Below are positions 22,276 to 32,846 of a stretch of 64,000 nucleotides of DNA, one piece after another. Position 1 is the stretch's first letter. Each line of letters begins with the position of its first letter. Origin of the DNA: Heterocephalus glaber (taxonomy: Eukaryota > Chordata > Mammalia > Rodentia > Bathyergidae); the NCBI RefSeq assembly GCF_000247695.1, contig NW_004624782.1, forward strand, positions 12,694,495-12,758,494, written 5' to 3'. A model generated the notes under the pieces. The model was not told where the DNA came from. It did no database searches and saw only the letters and a program-made list of their open reading frames with translations. Position numbers and translations under genes: made by a program.

Positions 22276-22439
22276 AAGAATAAAGACAAGAAACAAGACT
22301 TAAAGAGAGCTGGGTCTTGGGCTGATCAGCAGCAAAGACAAGGGTTGCCAAGAGCACCCAGTATTTTATTGACCTCAAGCATGGGAAGGTAAGAAGAGTA
22401 TGCTTTGAAGACATTTAGTGGCACAGTGTGAAGCATCTG

Positions 22440-22512
22440 GAAGCATCTGGCTGGAAGCTGATGGCTGATATGCAGGCAGGGATAGCTGATATGCAGGCAG
22501 GTATAGCTAAAA
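22440..22512. repeat. Short tandem duplications
   Basis: gctgatatgcaggcaggga / gctgatatgcaggcaggta repeat back to back, preceded by a doubled aagcatctgg. Confidence 0.75.
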
Positions 22513-22860
22513 TGTAAACAGGACTGTAAAGGGGAAGGCACTCCTGTCTTGCTGGGAGAGATCAAATGGTGCTGAGACTGGGTTGCAATTAACCAGCAAC
22601 CCATCAGGTTAGTGAGAAGCCATAATTCAGGAGCAGAGATTTGGTTAGAGCCAGGTTGACCTTGGCTGGAAGTGAACTCAGCTGAGCCCTGCTACTTCAT
22701 GGACCAGGACTTAAGTCTTGGTAGCAGCCATTAGCAAAGGTGCAATGCTAGCCCAGCCTTGCTACCTGACAGGCCCATTTGAGTCATGTAAAACTTCAGT
22801 CAGTCAGACTCCTAAGATAAAACAATATAGGTGAATTATGGAAAAGAAGAAGCATGTGCC

Positions 22861-22879
22861 ATATATATATATATATATA
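22861..22879. repeat. (AT)n microsatellite
   Basis: 19 bp of pure AT alternation. Confidence 0.9.
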
Positions 22880-23096
22880 GCCTGCTAGTACTGGGCAGAG
22901 ATGTCTGCTCCAGTCCACCTCATAAAGATCCTGCCACCTCCCAGTCACCTCACTGGGGACCCAGCTTCTAAACACGAGCCTCTGAGGTACATTCAAGATC
23001 CAAACCACGGGAGTCTTTGACTGCTTCCATAACAAATTATCACAAACTCAGTTTCCTAAACCCAAACAAATTTATTATCTTACATTTCCTGTACTA

Positions 23097-23179
23097 GGGC
23101 CGGGGATTTAACTCAGTGGTACTGCCGCCTGCCTTGAAAGCAAAAGGTCCTGAGTTCGATCCCCGGTACCAAAAAAACA
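23097..23179 (+). repeat. tRNA-derived SINE (young ID-like family)
   Basis: TSD catttcctgtacta / catttcctgtatta; the A-tail ends in a C run. Confidence 0.9.
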
Positions 23180-23397
23180 CAACCCCCCCCCCATTTCCTG
23201 TATTACCAAAACCAACACACTGAGCTACAATCAAAACGTTGACTGGATGCTCTTTCTGGAAGAGATTTCCAGAAGTTAGACAGGAGAGTCCATTTCCCTG
23301 ACTTTTCCAACCTCCCTGAAGCACTTGCATCCCATGACCCCTTCAGCAAAGTAGCATCTCTCCGGCCCCTCATCACAGCCAATTCGTGTGATTAGAT

Positions 23398-23758
23398 GGG
23401 AATCATGCCCCACTTTTTGTTGCAATAACAGAATCCCTAAGCCTGAGATTGATGCAGAGAAGGGGCTTATTTGGCTCATGGTTTTGGAGGCTGGGAGGCC
23501 CAGGAACATGACGCCAGCAGCTGCTCAGCTCCTAGTGGGAAGCAGAAGGGAGCTGGGCACATGCGGAAGAGGTCAAGCACTGGGCAGCCTGCTTGTTACA
23601 GCCTGATGTCACAGTAACTGTCTGCTCCCTCCAGAGCAAGAACTCACGGGGGAGAAAGGCGCTCAAGTATCCATGAGGCTCCCGCTATGACCCTAATGCC
23701 CCGGGAATTTAGTTTCCTACCCATGAACTGGGGGGACCACATTCAAATCCTAGCAGCT
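23398..23758 (-). mobile_element. Younger MaLR-type LTR nested in the older LTR
   Basis: Antisense order: gcaataacagaatccctaag, gaggggcttatttggctcat-type sequence (gaaggggcttatttggctca), aagaactcacgggggagaaa, ccacattcaaatcctagcag. Boundaries approximate. Confidence 0.6.
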
Positions 23759-23894
23759 GGCTTCACCTGGGTAATCCAGAGTAATCTTCCCATCTCAAGG
23801 TCTTTAGCCTTAATCACATTTCCAAAGTCCCTTTTGCCGTGTAAGGTGGCATAGTCACAAATTCTGGGCATCAGGACAGTATTATCTGTCCACC

Positions 23895-25085
23895 GCAGTG
23901 CACACCAGCAGGAATTCACCCATCAGAAAAGGAGGAGAGTCACAGCACTGTGGAATCTGGAAGGCAGAGCAGTGTGCAGGAACTGATTTAACAGACGAGG
24001 AAGTTGCTCCTCAGGGGAACCCTGCACTGAGAGTGGGTGAGCCAGCAGGGGCGTGGTTCACCGGACGGATCACCAGAGGTGCTGATATTCATGGAAATGA
24101 GGGTAAAGCTGAGGCTCAGCACAGGAGGATTGCTTTAGGAAGGCTTTAGTCATCTGTTCTTCCCTCGCACACAGCCAGGCCTGCCTCTCCTCCACGCTGC
24201 TGCGGACTCTGGAACTTCACTCTCCAGGGAGGGGAGTGGGAGCCATGACTGTGGGAAGCCCTGGCAGCACCCCATCGCCCTGGCCCTCTTCCAACCTTTC
24301 CCCCAGAGCAGTGGGGTCAGGGCCTCCACCCAGAGAGACCTCGGGAGATGCCAGGGTTGCCTGTCTTTCACCTTGAACCTAAGAATGAGCAGTACCTGGT
24401 GATTTTCTGTTTTTTCTTTGTTCTAGATTTCTTCTCCCGGCATGGTTTCTAGGTCCTCCAAACTACCTCTTTTCCTGAGTGTATTAGTTCAGTCTCCCCC
24501 ACCCCCTTGCTTTTTTTCCAGTGCTAGGGATGCACCCAGGGCCTCCCAAAGCATGTGCCTCCCCAGGATCTACACCCCAGCTCTGGTTGTTTTGTCTTAG
24601 AGTCTGACTAGCCGAGCAACCCGTGCCTGCGTGTGGGGTCCTCGTGGATGTCTCAGGGGAGCAGCCCACTCAACTGGAGTGGGCTGACTGTCGGGAGTGT
24701 GACAGCCGTCCACCCTCCCTACAGCACAAGGCCCGCTTTCATCAATTGCACTTTAGAATTGAGGCACAGCTTACTCACAGGACATGCAAAGATTTTTCAG
24801 TGACAAGCCTACTCAGCCTCAACAATGTCTGCACTGTGTAACCACGCGCCTTGGCGAAGGGGCAGAACGTGTCCATCCCCACAGAAAGTGTCAGAGTGCC
24901 CCCACCACACACCACTGCTGTCAAATCCCCTGTCTGAGCAGATGACCAGGGGACCCACGTTGGAGAAAAGCCGTTAACATAAGAGGCAGAACCAAAACAT
25001 ACAGGAAACAGGATTTGGAGGAAAGAGAATTTGCAAGGAAAATAAAACTTAAAACTGTTACATTGAGGTCTGATCAAAATCATGG
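23895..25085. other. Mostly unique sequence
   Basis: Holds one old antisense ID at 24.5 kb; no exon-like segment recognised. Confidence 0.5.
24500..24600 (-). repeat. Old ID element
   Basis: ccagtgctagggatgcaccc agggcctcc, ctacaccccagctctgg. Confidence 0.6.
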
Positions 25086-25560
25086 TGAGTGTTTAATTTT
25101 TAAAATTTACTACAGTAAAAGACACATTGTCATTAATCCCCCTCAAAAAATCCTCCCTCATTCTGAACACACTTATCCCATCAATCTTGCCGCTTTCTGA
25201 AGACGTTCTGGAGTCCTTGTTTGTGAGTGTCTTTCGTTGTACTGTCACTTTACCCTTTGTGTCGCTTTGACTTTGGAGCCCGAAGTTGCACGGTGCCAGA
25301 TCTGGTGAGTGAGGTGGCGAGGACACAGCGTAACATTTTTGCAAGCCTGCCTTTCTACAGAATGTCCCTTGGCACCAGCATTCCCTGTCATTTTGATCAC
25401 ACCTGGTAAAGACAGGAAAGAGGGCTTCCAGAACTGCTTCAGAAAGTGATGAGAACAATGAGATAAATGTGTTCAAAGTGAGGGGAATATTTTGAGGAGG
25501 ATTAATGATAATGTATATTTTACTGTAATAAATATTTTTTATTTGAACACTCACTGTATC
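25086..25560 (-). mobile_element. Mariner-like DNA transposon remnant with long inverted arms
   Basis: The left arm (from 25086) and the reverse complement of the right arm (to 25560) align over about 140 bp with moderate divergence: both carry gtgagtgtt, ttacagtaaaa, cattaatcc, gaacacac/t and ctttctgaag in the same order. Between the arms, the minus strand reads SPDLAPCNFG, which matches the SPDLAP signature near the C-terminus of mariner-family transposases. The remaining frame is short and broken, so it is not functional. It is either a deleted mariner copy or a non-autonomous palindromic derivative. Confidence 0.75.
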
Positions 25561-25611
25561 TTTCAATCCTACATCATATGTTCAGCAATGTTAGAAAATA
25601 TATTCCTGCCG

Positions 25612-25758
25612 GGCATGATGGCACACACTTGTAATCCCAGCACTTGGGAGGCTGAGGCAGGAGGATTGCCTCAAGTTTGAGGCCAGCCTGGGCTACATAG
25701 CAAGTTCAAGGCTGGCAACCTGAACTACATAGTGAGACCCTGTCTTTAAAAAAAAAAA
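25612..25758 (+). repeat. B1 SINE running into an assembly gap
   Basis: gggcatgatggcacacactt gtaatccc, both internal-duplication copies; the A-tail is cut by the gap at 25760. Confidence 0.92.
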
Positions 25759-25759
25759 T

Positions 25760-25874
25760 NNNNNNNNNNNNNNNNNNNNNNNNNNNNNNNNNNNNNNNNN
25801 NNNNNNNNNNNNNNNNNNNNNNNNNNNNNNNNNNNNNNNNNNNNNNNNNNNNNNNNNNNTATATATATATATAG
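25760..25874. other. Assembly gap (100 N) followed by (TA)n
   Basis: N from 25760 to 25859, flanked by a B1 A-tail and tatatatatatatata (25860-25873). The gap probably hides an A-tail plus (TA)n microsatellite. Confidence 0.95.
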
Positions 25875-25950
25875 GAACTATGAAACCAAAACTAATATTA
25901 TTGGGTAGGAGGGGCTGACCTCCAAGAGTGTACAAAAGAAAACAACATTG

Positions 25951-26020
25951 TTGGGCAGGGGCTGTAACTCAACATAGAGGATGTGCTTCCTGTTTGTGAG
26001 GCCCTGGGCTCCTGACCTAA
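25951..26020 (+). repeat. Old ID element
   Basis: gggctgtaactcaacataga, ttgtgaggccctgggctcct. Confidence 0.5.
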
Positions 26021-26139
26021 CGATTAAAAATAAGATTTTCATTTCAGCTGTGATCGTCCTAATTTCCAAGAAGTTGAGTGTGCCTCCCATTTGGTTCTGA
26101 AGATTGAGCCCAGGGCACCACCACGCCTGGTTATTGAGC

Positions 26140-26221
26140 TTTTTTTTTGGTACCGGGGATGGAACTCTGGTCCTTGCGCTTGCGCAGCAGGCGGCGAAAC
26201 CACTGAGCTAAATCCCGGGCC
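26140..26221 (-). repeat. tRNA-derived SINE (young ID-like family)
   Basis: Reverse copy with ggtaccggggat ... ccactgagctaaatcccggg; flanks attgagctttttt / attgagcattttt. Confidence 0.9.
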
Positions 26222-26224
26222 CAT

Positions 26225-27250
26225 TGAGCATTTTTAAGAAATATTTGTTGGTAACTTGTATGTTTCCTTGGAGAAATGTCTGACCACATCCTTAGCCCAT
26301 TTCTAACAGGGTTATTAGGGTTGTTTTGTTTTGTTTTTGCTATTGAGTCGTAAAAATTTCTTTCTTTCTTTCTTTTTTTTTGGTATCGGGGATCGAACTC
26401 GGAATGTTGCGTTTGTGAGGCAGGCACCGGAACCACTGAGCTAAATCCCTGACCCTAGTCATAAGAATTTCTTACATATTTTGGAGATTAACTCCTTAAT
26501 CAGATGTATGATTTGCAAATAACTCTCTCCCATTCCATAGTTGCCTCTTCGCTGTCTTGATTGTTTCCTTTGCTCTGAGAAGCCTTTTATTAGATGCAGC
26601 CCTGCTTATCTATTTTCATTGCTTGTGCCTTTGCTGTCCCGTCTGCACATGAATGTTCAAGCAGCTTTCTGAATAACTGCTGAAGCTTGGAAGCAGCCAG
26701 TGTCCTTCGATAGATATAGGCACACAGTGGAATATTACTCGGCAATGAGAGAAATGAGCCTCCAAGACACAAAAAGACAAAAAGAGGAACCTTAGATGCA
26801 TATTGCTAAGTGGAAGAAGCCAGTGTGAAAAGTACTGTCCAACCCAGATGACATCCTGGAAAAGCCTGAGCCAGAGACAGAAGGCATTGCGTTGGCCAGG
26901 GCTTGGGGGAGAGGGAGGCATAGAGGTGGGCACAGGTATGCAGGGCAGTGAAAGTCTTCCGAGTGACACCATAACAGAGACCTGCGACATATGCATTTGT
27001 CCAGTCCCCCAGAGCTAAAGGACACAGACAGAGCCCCGTGTGCACTGTGGGCTTGGATCGATGGATGATAAAACATCCGCGTCTGCTCATCCTCACGATA
27101 AGCGAGCCACACTAAAGCAAGAGGTGATTAACAGGAGAAGCTGGGGAGGGGAGACGGGGTAGGTGACAAAACTGAAAAGTCTCTTCTTGGTAGATTCAGT
27201 CACTTTCTGCTCAGTTATTCTGTAAACTAAAACTGTCTTTAAAAATATGA
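26225..27250 (+). mobile_element. L1 LINE fragment with 5' inversion
   Basis: Bases 26225-26645 resemble the antisense of L1 ORF2 near its C-terminus (ttaactccttaatcagatgtatgatttgcaaata). Bases about 26648-27250 run in sense orientation, beginning with the segment around acttggaagcaacc-type sequence and continuing through the 3' UTR. An inverted 5' piece joined to a sense 3' piece is the known result of twin priming. A tRNA-derived SINE (26361-26455) has landed in the inverted arm. Old and non-coding. Confidence 0.65.
26361..26455 (-). repeat. tRNA-derived SINE inside L1
   Basis: Reverse copy with a (TTTC)n-modified tail; inserted in the inverted L1 arm. Confidence 0.88.
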
Positions 27251-27544
27251 AATCAATTACAAAAAGGAAAAGGCAGGACGGGGGGGATCGTGGTATTATA
27301 TACGGAACTGTAAATGCCGTTCCACAACATGTAAACATTACTGATCTGACCAATACTGTGGTGGCGTCATTGCGAGTGGGAGGGGAGCAGCTAAATCCCC
27401 GTCTCCCAAAGCGGGAAGCCAATAGGTAACGCTGGCAACTGGAGAAGAAGCCGTGTAAACATGTCATGTAGGAAATACCAAGGTAAAAATTACTAACCAT
27501 CAACTGAAGCAGCTGAAGTGGTTGTCCTTAAGCAGTGGGAAACA

Positions 27545-27665
27545 GCTGGGCATGGTGACTCAGATCTGTCATCCCAGCTGAGACAGGGGGATCAGTTGAG
27601 GCCGGGAATTCGAGGCCAGCCGGGGCAACACAGCAAGACCCTCATCCCAAAACAACAAAAAGAAG
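27545..27665 (+). repeat. B1 SINE (diverged)
   Basis: agctgggcatggtgactcag, gaggccagccggggcaacac agcaagacc. Confidence 0.8.
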
Positions 27666-28520
27666 CAGGAAATGGGAGTGGGGACTGCCCATGTTTGTAG
27701 CTACTGCCTAAACTATAGACCTGTTTAACTTGAATAAAAATTATGAAATGTATTTTTCAAGTGGAGAAATAATAAAATAAGCGCCTGGAAGGTGGCCGAG
27801 TGAGACAGAGGGGTAGTTTTCCTCTCCAGGGAGCCAGGAAATGGAGCCAGGAGGAGACCTTGGAGTGCAGGAGGTGTCCTGGAAAAGGAGAAGGCTGCCA
27901 GCCTGGGGAGGAGGAGAGGGAGGAGGCTGGGCCTCCCGGGAAGGGCCCTCGGGGCCCCCGCAGTCTTGGTGGGGAAGTCGGAGGGGGAAGAGGTTGCTGG
28001 ATTCGGGGTCTGAGGTTGGGGGGAGGGAAGCGGGAGCCAGGGCTTGAGGAGAGAGGGAAGGCAGGAGTGAGCGGAGACCTCGCGGGTCTCAGGGGCATCA
28101 CCGGGCCACCTCGAGGCCCTGTGAGAGTCCCCACCGCACTGGCGCTGCAGTTTGAGAAGCCCGAGAAGCCACTCTCAGGCAGTGGGGCTCTGGGGGGCAA
28201 CGGCTCCCCTCTGAGACCACCCGAGAGAGGAGTCGCCGCTCTGTGTGCTGTCCCGGCCAGGCCTCTAGCTCAGCACGGGAGGATTGCAGCGGCAGTGGCG
28301 CTGTGCCAGGCGGACCCTGGACAGGCGCGTGGACACGGCAGGCCATCGATGGGGTGCAGAGCCTGGGCGGGACGGTGTGCAGGGTATGGCAGGAAGCTCT
28401 GGTAGTGAGAACGTGGCAAGGCCAGGCCTGGGAGGCCACAGTGTCACAGCCAGGTGCCAGGGCAAGCCATGAGGAGGACAGAGGGGGCGAGCAGAGACAG
28501 AGCAGCCAAGAGAGCAGTCT
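27666..28520. other. GC-rich unique sequence, weak promoter-like character
   Basis: Elevated GC and some CpG; a 201-codon + frame and a 147-codon - frame overlap, which argues for composition rather than coding. Confidence 0.5.
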
Positions 28521-28702
28521 CAGGGGTAATCCCAGCACTCTGGGAGGCTGAAGCAGGAGGATCGCAGGTTCGAGCCTAGCCTGGGCAACTTATTGACTTT
28601 AGCAAGATGCTACCTCAAAATAAAATTTAAAAAAATTAAAGGGATGGGGGTGTAGCTCAGTGCAAAGGCTCTGGATTCAATTCCCAGTACTGCAAAAAAT
28701 AA
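28521..28702 (+). repeat. B1-ID fusion SINE, 5' truncated
   Basis: ggtaatcccagcactctggg, gggcaacttattgactttag, then ID ggggtgtagctcagtgcaaa, ttcaattcccagtactgc. Confidence 0.88.
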
Positions 28703-29894
28703 AATAAAATATGATTAATGTAATTTAATTTTAAAATCGCACAGAGTGCACGCATCAGAAAGGAGCCTTCTCAGGCTCCTCCCAAGCCGCTCGCAGTCTT
28801 CCTGCACTGTGCGAGTTGGCCACTAGAGAGCGCTGCGCTCACGTATGCCTGGCCTCTTTCTGACAGCTTTCCAGGTTTGAAGTTCAGATTTTGCAAACAT
28901 AGACCGACACCCCCCCCCCCCGTTAACTCCAGGCCCCCACTTCCGGGTAGCATGGCGTCGGGCAGATTACCCAGAGGCTGTGTGACCCAGTTTCACCAGC
29001 CACAAGGTGGGCACAGCTTGGGTCCTCTCCTTGGCGAGCTGGGGGATGTGGGAGGCCCCAGGGAGCCCTTGGTGCCCTCCACGTGTCCCGGGCCAACAGG
29101 AAGAGGTGGAGCCCACCCCGCGATGCCCGGCTGGCCGAGAGCCGGGCGACCTGGGCCTCTCCCCTTCTTGCTCAGTCCTGCTGGTTCTGCACACCTCGCC
29201 CCTTTCTTCCTGGCCACGGTCCCACCCACCTGGCCTCGCGGTCTTCCCCCTCCTCCCTGGTACCCAAGTGGCCATCAGCTGCCCTTGCCTGGCAACCACA
29301 TCTTCCCTGGGGCCAGGTCACCGCCTGAGCGGGGTGCTCCTTTCTAGCCGGCCTCTCTCTGGTCCTCCTCCTGGCTCCTGCCCCAGACCCGCAAGATGGT
29401 CTGTGAGCTGTCCTGGGTCCTATACAGGAGTGACTTCTCAAATAATTTGCTAATATTTAAAAATCAGAGCATTGCCTTCCGAAATCCAGATTTCCAGCTT
29501 CTCTGGAAGCTCTAGGAAGCTGAGTCCACATTCCCACAGGGCCACAGTGGGCCCCAGCAGAGCGAGACACCCACACATGGGCCAGAGCTCTCGGGACCCA
29601 GCCCAGAGTATCTCAGCCTGCAAGCCTGTGCAGGGAGACCTGCAGGCACACAGAAACTCCCACCCTGTGCTGCTGGCCCACGGTGGGCAGGAGGGCAAAG
29701 ATGGGGGGATCCTCAGAAGTGACAGAAGACAGAGTCCAAGGGGCCAGGGTGGAGAGAGCTTCCCTGAGTCCACTGCTATCCCGAGGATTTCACGGTCCAG
29801 GTGCCCAGAGCAAAACCCTGGGCATCAGCCTCATTCCCTCGGCTCTGCCCAGCAGTCAGCAGACCCTGTGGGCCAGGCAGCTGTCCTGGCTCTG
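28703..29894. other. Unique sequence with CTCF-like site
   Basis: Includes the motif at 28820 and a run of 12 C at 28910-28921. Frames up to 156-173 codons occur in overlapping phases; none is recognisable. Confidence 0.5.
28820..28833 (+). promoter_or_regulatory. CTCF-like motif
   Basis: ccactagagagcgc differs at one core position from the CTCF consensus CCASYAGRKGGCRS. Motif only; binding not shown. Confidence 0.35.
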
Positions 29895-30337
29895 ATAGGA
29901 GGTGTCTCCCAACGACGTACGATGAGGGCTGGTCCCCAGTGCAGCAATGTTCAGAGCGGGGGCTTTTGGAAGGTGCCTGGTTGTGGGCTCTAGCTTTACC
30001 TGTAGGTTAAACTATGGATGGAGTCATCATTTGATGGTGTGACTGGGGGTGATGGGACCTAGTTGAGAGGAGTGGCCCGTGCAGCCTGACCATGGGCACT
30101 GTCTTCCCCCAGCCCCATCCTCTCTGGCTGTGTCTGCTCTCTGACTGCTGCGAGGTGAGTAGCTGTCCTCTGCCATTCCCTTCCACCTTGATGCCTCTGC
30201 CTTTCCACACACCTAAATGCAATGGAGCCAGGCCACCATGAACTGAACTCTTAGAAACCAGGAGCCAAAATAAATCTTCCCTCCTTTAAGTTGATTGTCC
30301 AGGTATTTTGTCACAGTAAAGGAAAACTGACTAATAC
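29895..30337 (+). mobile_element. MaLR-type solo LTR
   Basis: acctgtaggttaaactatgg, tcatcatttgatggtgtgac, gagccaaaataaatcttccc, aggtattttgtcacagtaaa, aactgactaatac: end order of a rodent MaLR LTR. Confidence 0.65.
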
Positions 30338-30519
30338 AGCGTCCAACTGGAGGCGGGGTCTGGCGACTTCTCACTGTGTCCACTCCTCCCCCAGGTCCAA
30401 GTCACTATTTTCTCTCAGCTGGTCTGGGGCAGTGGCCTCCTTGCTGCTCTCCCTGCTTCTCCCTTCCCCAAAAAGTCTATTATCCTCCTCAGTGCAGCCG
30501 AGGGAGCCTGTTAAACCCT

Positions 30520-30932
30520 AAGACACCCCCTATTCCTCCCCTGCTTAGAACCTTGCAATGAGTCCCACCTCACTCAGTCAAAGCCAAAGCCTTGCCTTGG
30601 CCCTGAAGGCTCTGTCTCTGTCACACCTCATCTTCTCCCATGCTTCCCCAGCCACATGGGCCTCTTCATTGTCCCTGAACATCCCAAGCACACTTTGGCC
30701 ACAGGGCCTTTGCACTGGCTGCCCAGCTTCCTCTTGCATCTCCTTTGGGTCTTGGCTCAAATGTCACCATGGCTGTATGCCACCCCTTCTCTGCTCTTTT
30801 TGCTCCTTCCTAATCCTCTGAAGCATAATGATTTGTTCTGTTTGTCATCTTCTCACTGCAATGTAGGCTCCACGACAGCAGGGATTGTCCTGTTTTGTTC
30901 ATTGCAATGTTTAGCATGCAGGGGAGATTTGA
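30520..30932 (+). mobile_element. L2 LINE 3' fragment
   Basis: Characteristic L2 phrases appear in order: ccccagccacatgggcctc, cagggcctttgcactggctg, ctcaaatgtcacc, and gtaggctccacgacagcagggattg. Non-coding ancient repeat. Confidence 0.85.
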
Positions 30933-30945
30933 TTTAGAGATTTAG

Positions 30946-31010
30946 AGGCTGAGGGTGTAGCTCAGTGGTAGGGTACTTACCTCTGGGTTTGGTCCCCAGC
31001 ACCATAAAAA
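30946..31010 (+). repeat. Old ID element
   Basis: gctgagggtgtagctcagtg gtagggtactta, ggtttggtccccagcacc. Confidence 0.8.
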
Positions 31011-31926
31011 AACATCTGGCAATTGAACAAATCAGTGAACAAATACATCCATGGAGGAGAACAGCGGTACTGAGCACACAGGGCCCTGCGGTGAGCAGGG
31101 CAGCAGCTTGTAGCCCTTCCCAGGGCTTTGTGCTCTGCGGTGGGGTCTGAAACTCTTCATCAGTTTGTCCCCGACTCTGTGGGGGGATCGATGGCACCTT
31201 GAGCAACCACAGCCCTGCCACCTCCCTGCACAGAGCCTCAGCCGCCCCTGCCCTGTCGGAGTCTGGGTGGAAGGCAGCCGTGACACCTGCCACGCTTGTG
31301 TCCTCCTGCCCGAGGGAGAGGGAGCGTGACATTAAACAGGAAGTAGACCCACCCAGGCAGACCAGGAGAGCATAGGCGGAGGAGGGGCTCTGCTCTGCCT
31401 TCTCACCAGGGGCTGTGCACCCGGCCCCAGGGACCCACCCTCTATACTGCCCTGTCCAGGGTGAGGTGTGTGCCATCTCCACCTCCACGGGAGACTTTAT
31501 TGCTGTTGTTCAGGACCCATGGTCAGAGAGAACCAGGCCAAGCAAGAGAAAGTCCTCAGGCTCCACGGACAGCTAGTGGGACAGGTGGCTGGTGCAGGCC
31601 TGACAGAACAGTCCCTCACCCCTCAGCCCCTCGGCCCAGGTCTGCAGTGGGAGTGGCAGGACCTTACTTCCCCGGGGCCTTGGTTACCGGCTCTGTGACT
31701 TGGGAGCCTGCCACCAGGGTCCCACCCAATGTGGGGACGGTCACGACCTCGAGAAGAGTCCGACCAGGGCAGTTTCTGCCTCATTCCCTGAGGTGTCCGG
31801 AGGAACCGAGGTTTAGCCCTGGAGGGATGGGGTGTGAGGGCCAGGTGTCAGGGTGGCCTCCGGCTCAGGTGGCTCAGCTGAGGGCCTCGACCGGTAGCGA
31901 CTCCACACCAGACCCTGGCGGCGGGG

Positions 31927-31939
31927 CGGCCCCTGGTGG
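31927..31939 (-). promoter_or_regulatory. CTCF-like motif
   Basis: Minus strand ccaccaggggccg, one mismatch to the CTCF core. Confidence 0.3.
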
Positions 31940-32084
31940 CTGCTCCGGGCTGGGCAGTGGCCTCAGCGGCCTCACGGCCCAGTGTTGGCCACAGACCTTG
32001 ACGATGGTGTCCGACAGACCCTGGGGTCCTCTCTCCCTCATCCCGGCCAGCCTATCTCTCCAGCCGCTGGAATTGGAGCCGATC

Positions 32085-32170
32085 CTGGGGATGCACTTAA
32101 TTAGCCAAGCTTCTTAACTCCCACAAGGCTTCTCCTCCCCTCCTAATTAACTCACTTAATTAGATCTTGC
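32085..32170. promoter_or_regulatory. AT-rich block with repeated homeodomain motifs
   Basis: CACTTAATTAG occurs twice (32094-32104, 32153-32163) with CTAATTAA between (32143-32150), inside otherwise GC-rich unique DNA. CACTTAA is the complement of an NKX2-type TTAAGTG site and TAATTA is a generic homeodomain core. Candidate enhancer; no functional proof. Confidence 0.35.
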
Positions 32171-32659
32171 AGGAGGCTCCGCCCAGCCTCCTCCCCCAGG
32201 CCGCCGTGCTGGAGGCAGTGCTGGGGCTCTGCAAGCTCCCCCAGCCCAGGACTCCCCAGGGCAGCGCCCCCATGCAGGGCAGGAATGGAAATGCGCACAG
32301 GCAAGGATGGGGGAAGCATGGACTCAGGAGCTTGTACGAGTTTGAACCCAGCACGGAAGTGGGCTCCAGGCCACGTCGCCGACACAAGGGGTCAGGGCCG
32401 GGCCCACACGGCCTCAGGTCTCCAAGGAGCAGTGTGTGCGAGACACTGAGAGGCCAGCTGTGCTTGTTAAATACGCAGCAAAGCAGGGGGTGCTGTCCCT
32501 CACGACCCCGGGGTGACAGCTGCAGGCCGGGCTGAGGGCCTGCCCAGAGGCTGCCGCCTGGAGCGGACTCTTGGCCTGGAAGAGGTCAAGGGATGACAGG
32601 CCAGCACCCAGCACAGAGTCTCCGTTTTACTCCAGGGGCAGAGGAGGCTGGCCTCGTTA

Positions 32660-32745
32660 GTTCAGGGCCCCTGCTCTGTGCCTCAGTTTCCCCACCTGGG
32701 GAAAGGCCCTCAGTCGGTGGAAGTACCTAGCATATCCTTGATGCC
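32660..32745 (+). repeat. MIR SINE fragment
   Basis: ctgtgcctcagtttccccac ctgggg then agtacctagcatatcc. Confidence 0.55.
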
Positions 32746-32769
32746 GAATCAAAGTCTAGAGTGACTTAA

Positions 32770-32846
32770 AAACCTTTGGAGGAGATCGAACTCCAGACCT
32801 TGAGCTTGTGAGCCAGGTGTTGGGACCACTGAGCTAAATCCCCAGC
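32770..32846 (-). repeat. tRNA-derived SINE, tail lost
   Basis: gagatcgaactccagacctt ... ccactgagctaaatccccag; no poly-T tract remains. Confidence 0.8.

Larger units (their letters stand above)
22985..23890 (-). mobile_element. Older MLT1-like LTR, split by two later insertions
   Basis: Left part (cttccataacaaattatcac aaactcag) and right part (cacctgggtaatccagagta, atctcaaggtctttagcctt, tttgccgtgtaaggtggcat) belong to one antisense MLT1-like LTR. A tRNA-derived SINE (23097-23179) and a younger MaLR LTR (about 23398-23758) sit inside it. Confidence 0.6.
31011..32765. other. Unique GC-rich sequence, possible regulatory region
   Basis: Long repeat-poor stretch including a CTCF-like motif (31.93 kb), the homeodomain block (32.1 kb) and a MIR end (32.66 kb). 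Frames up to 218 codons have no recognisable product. Confidence 0.5.
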
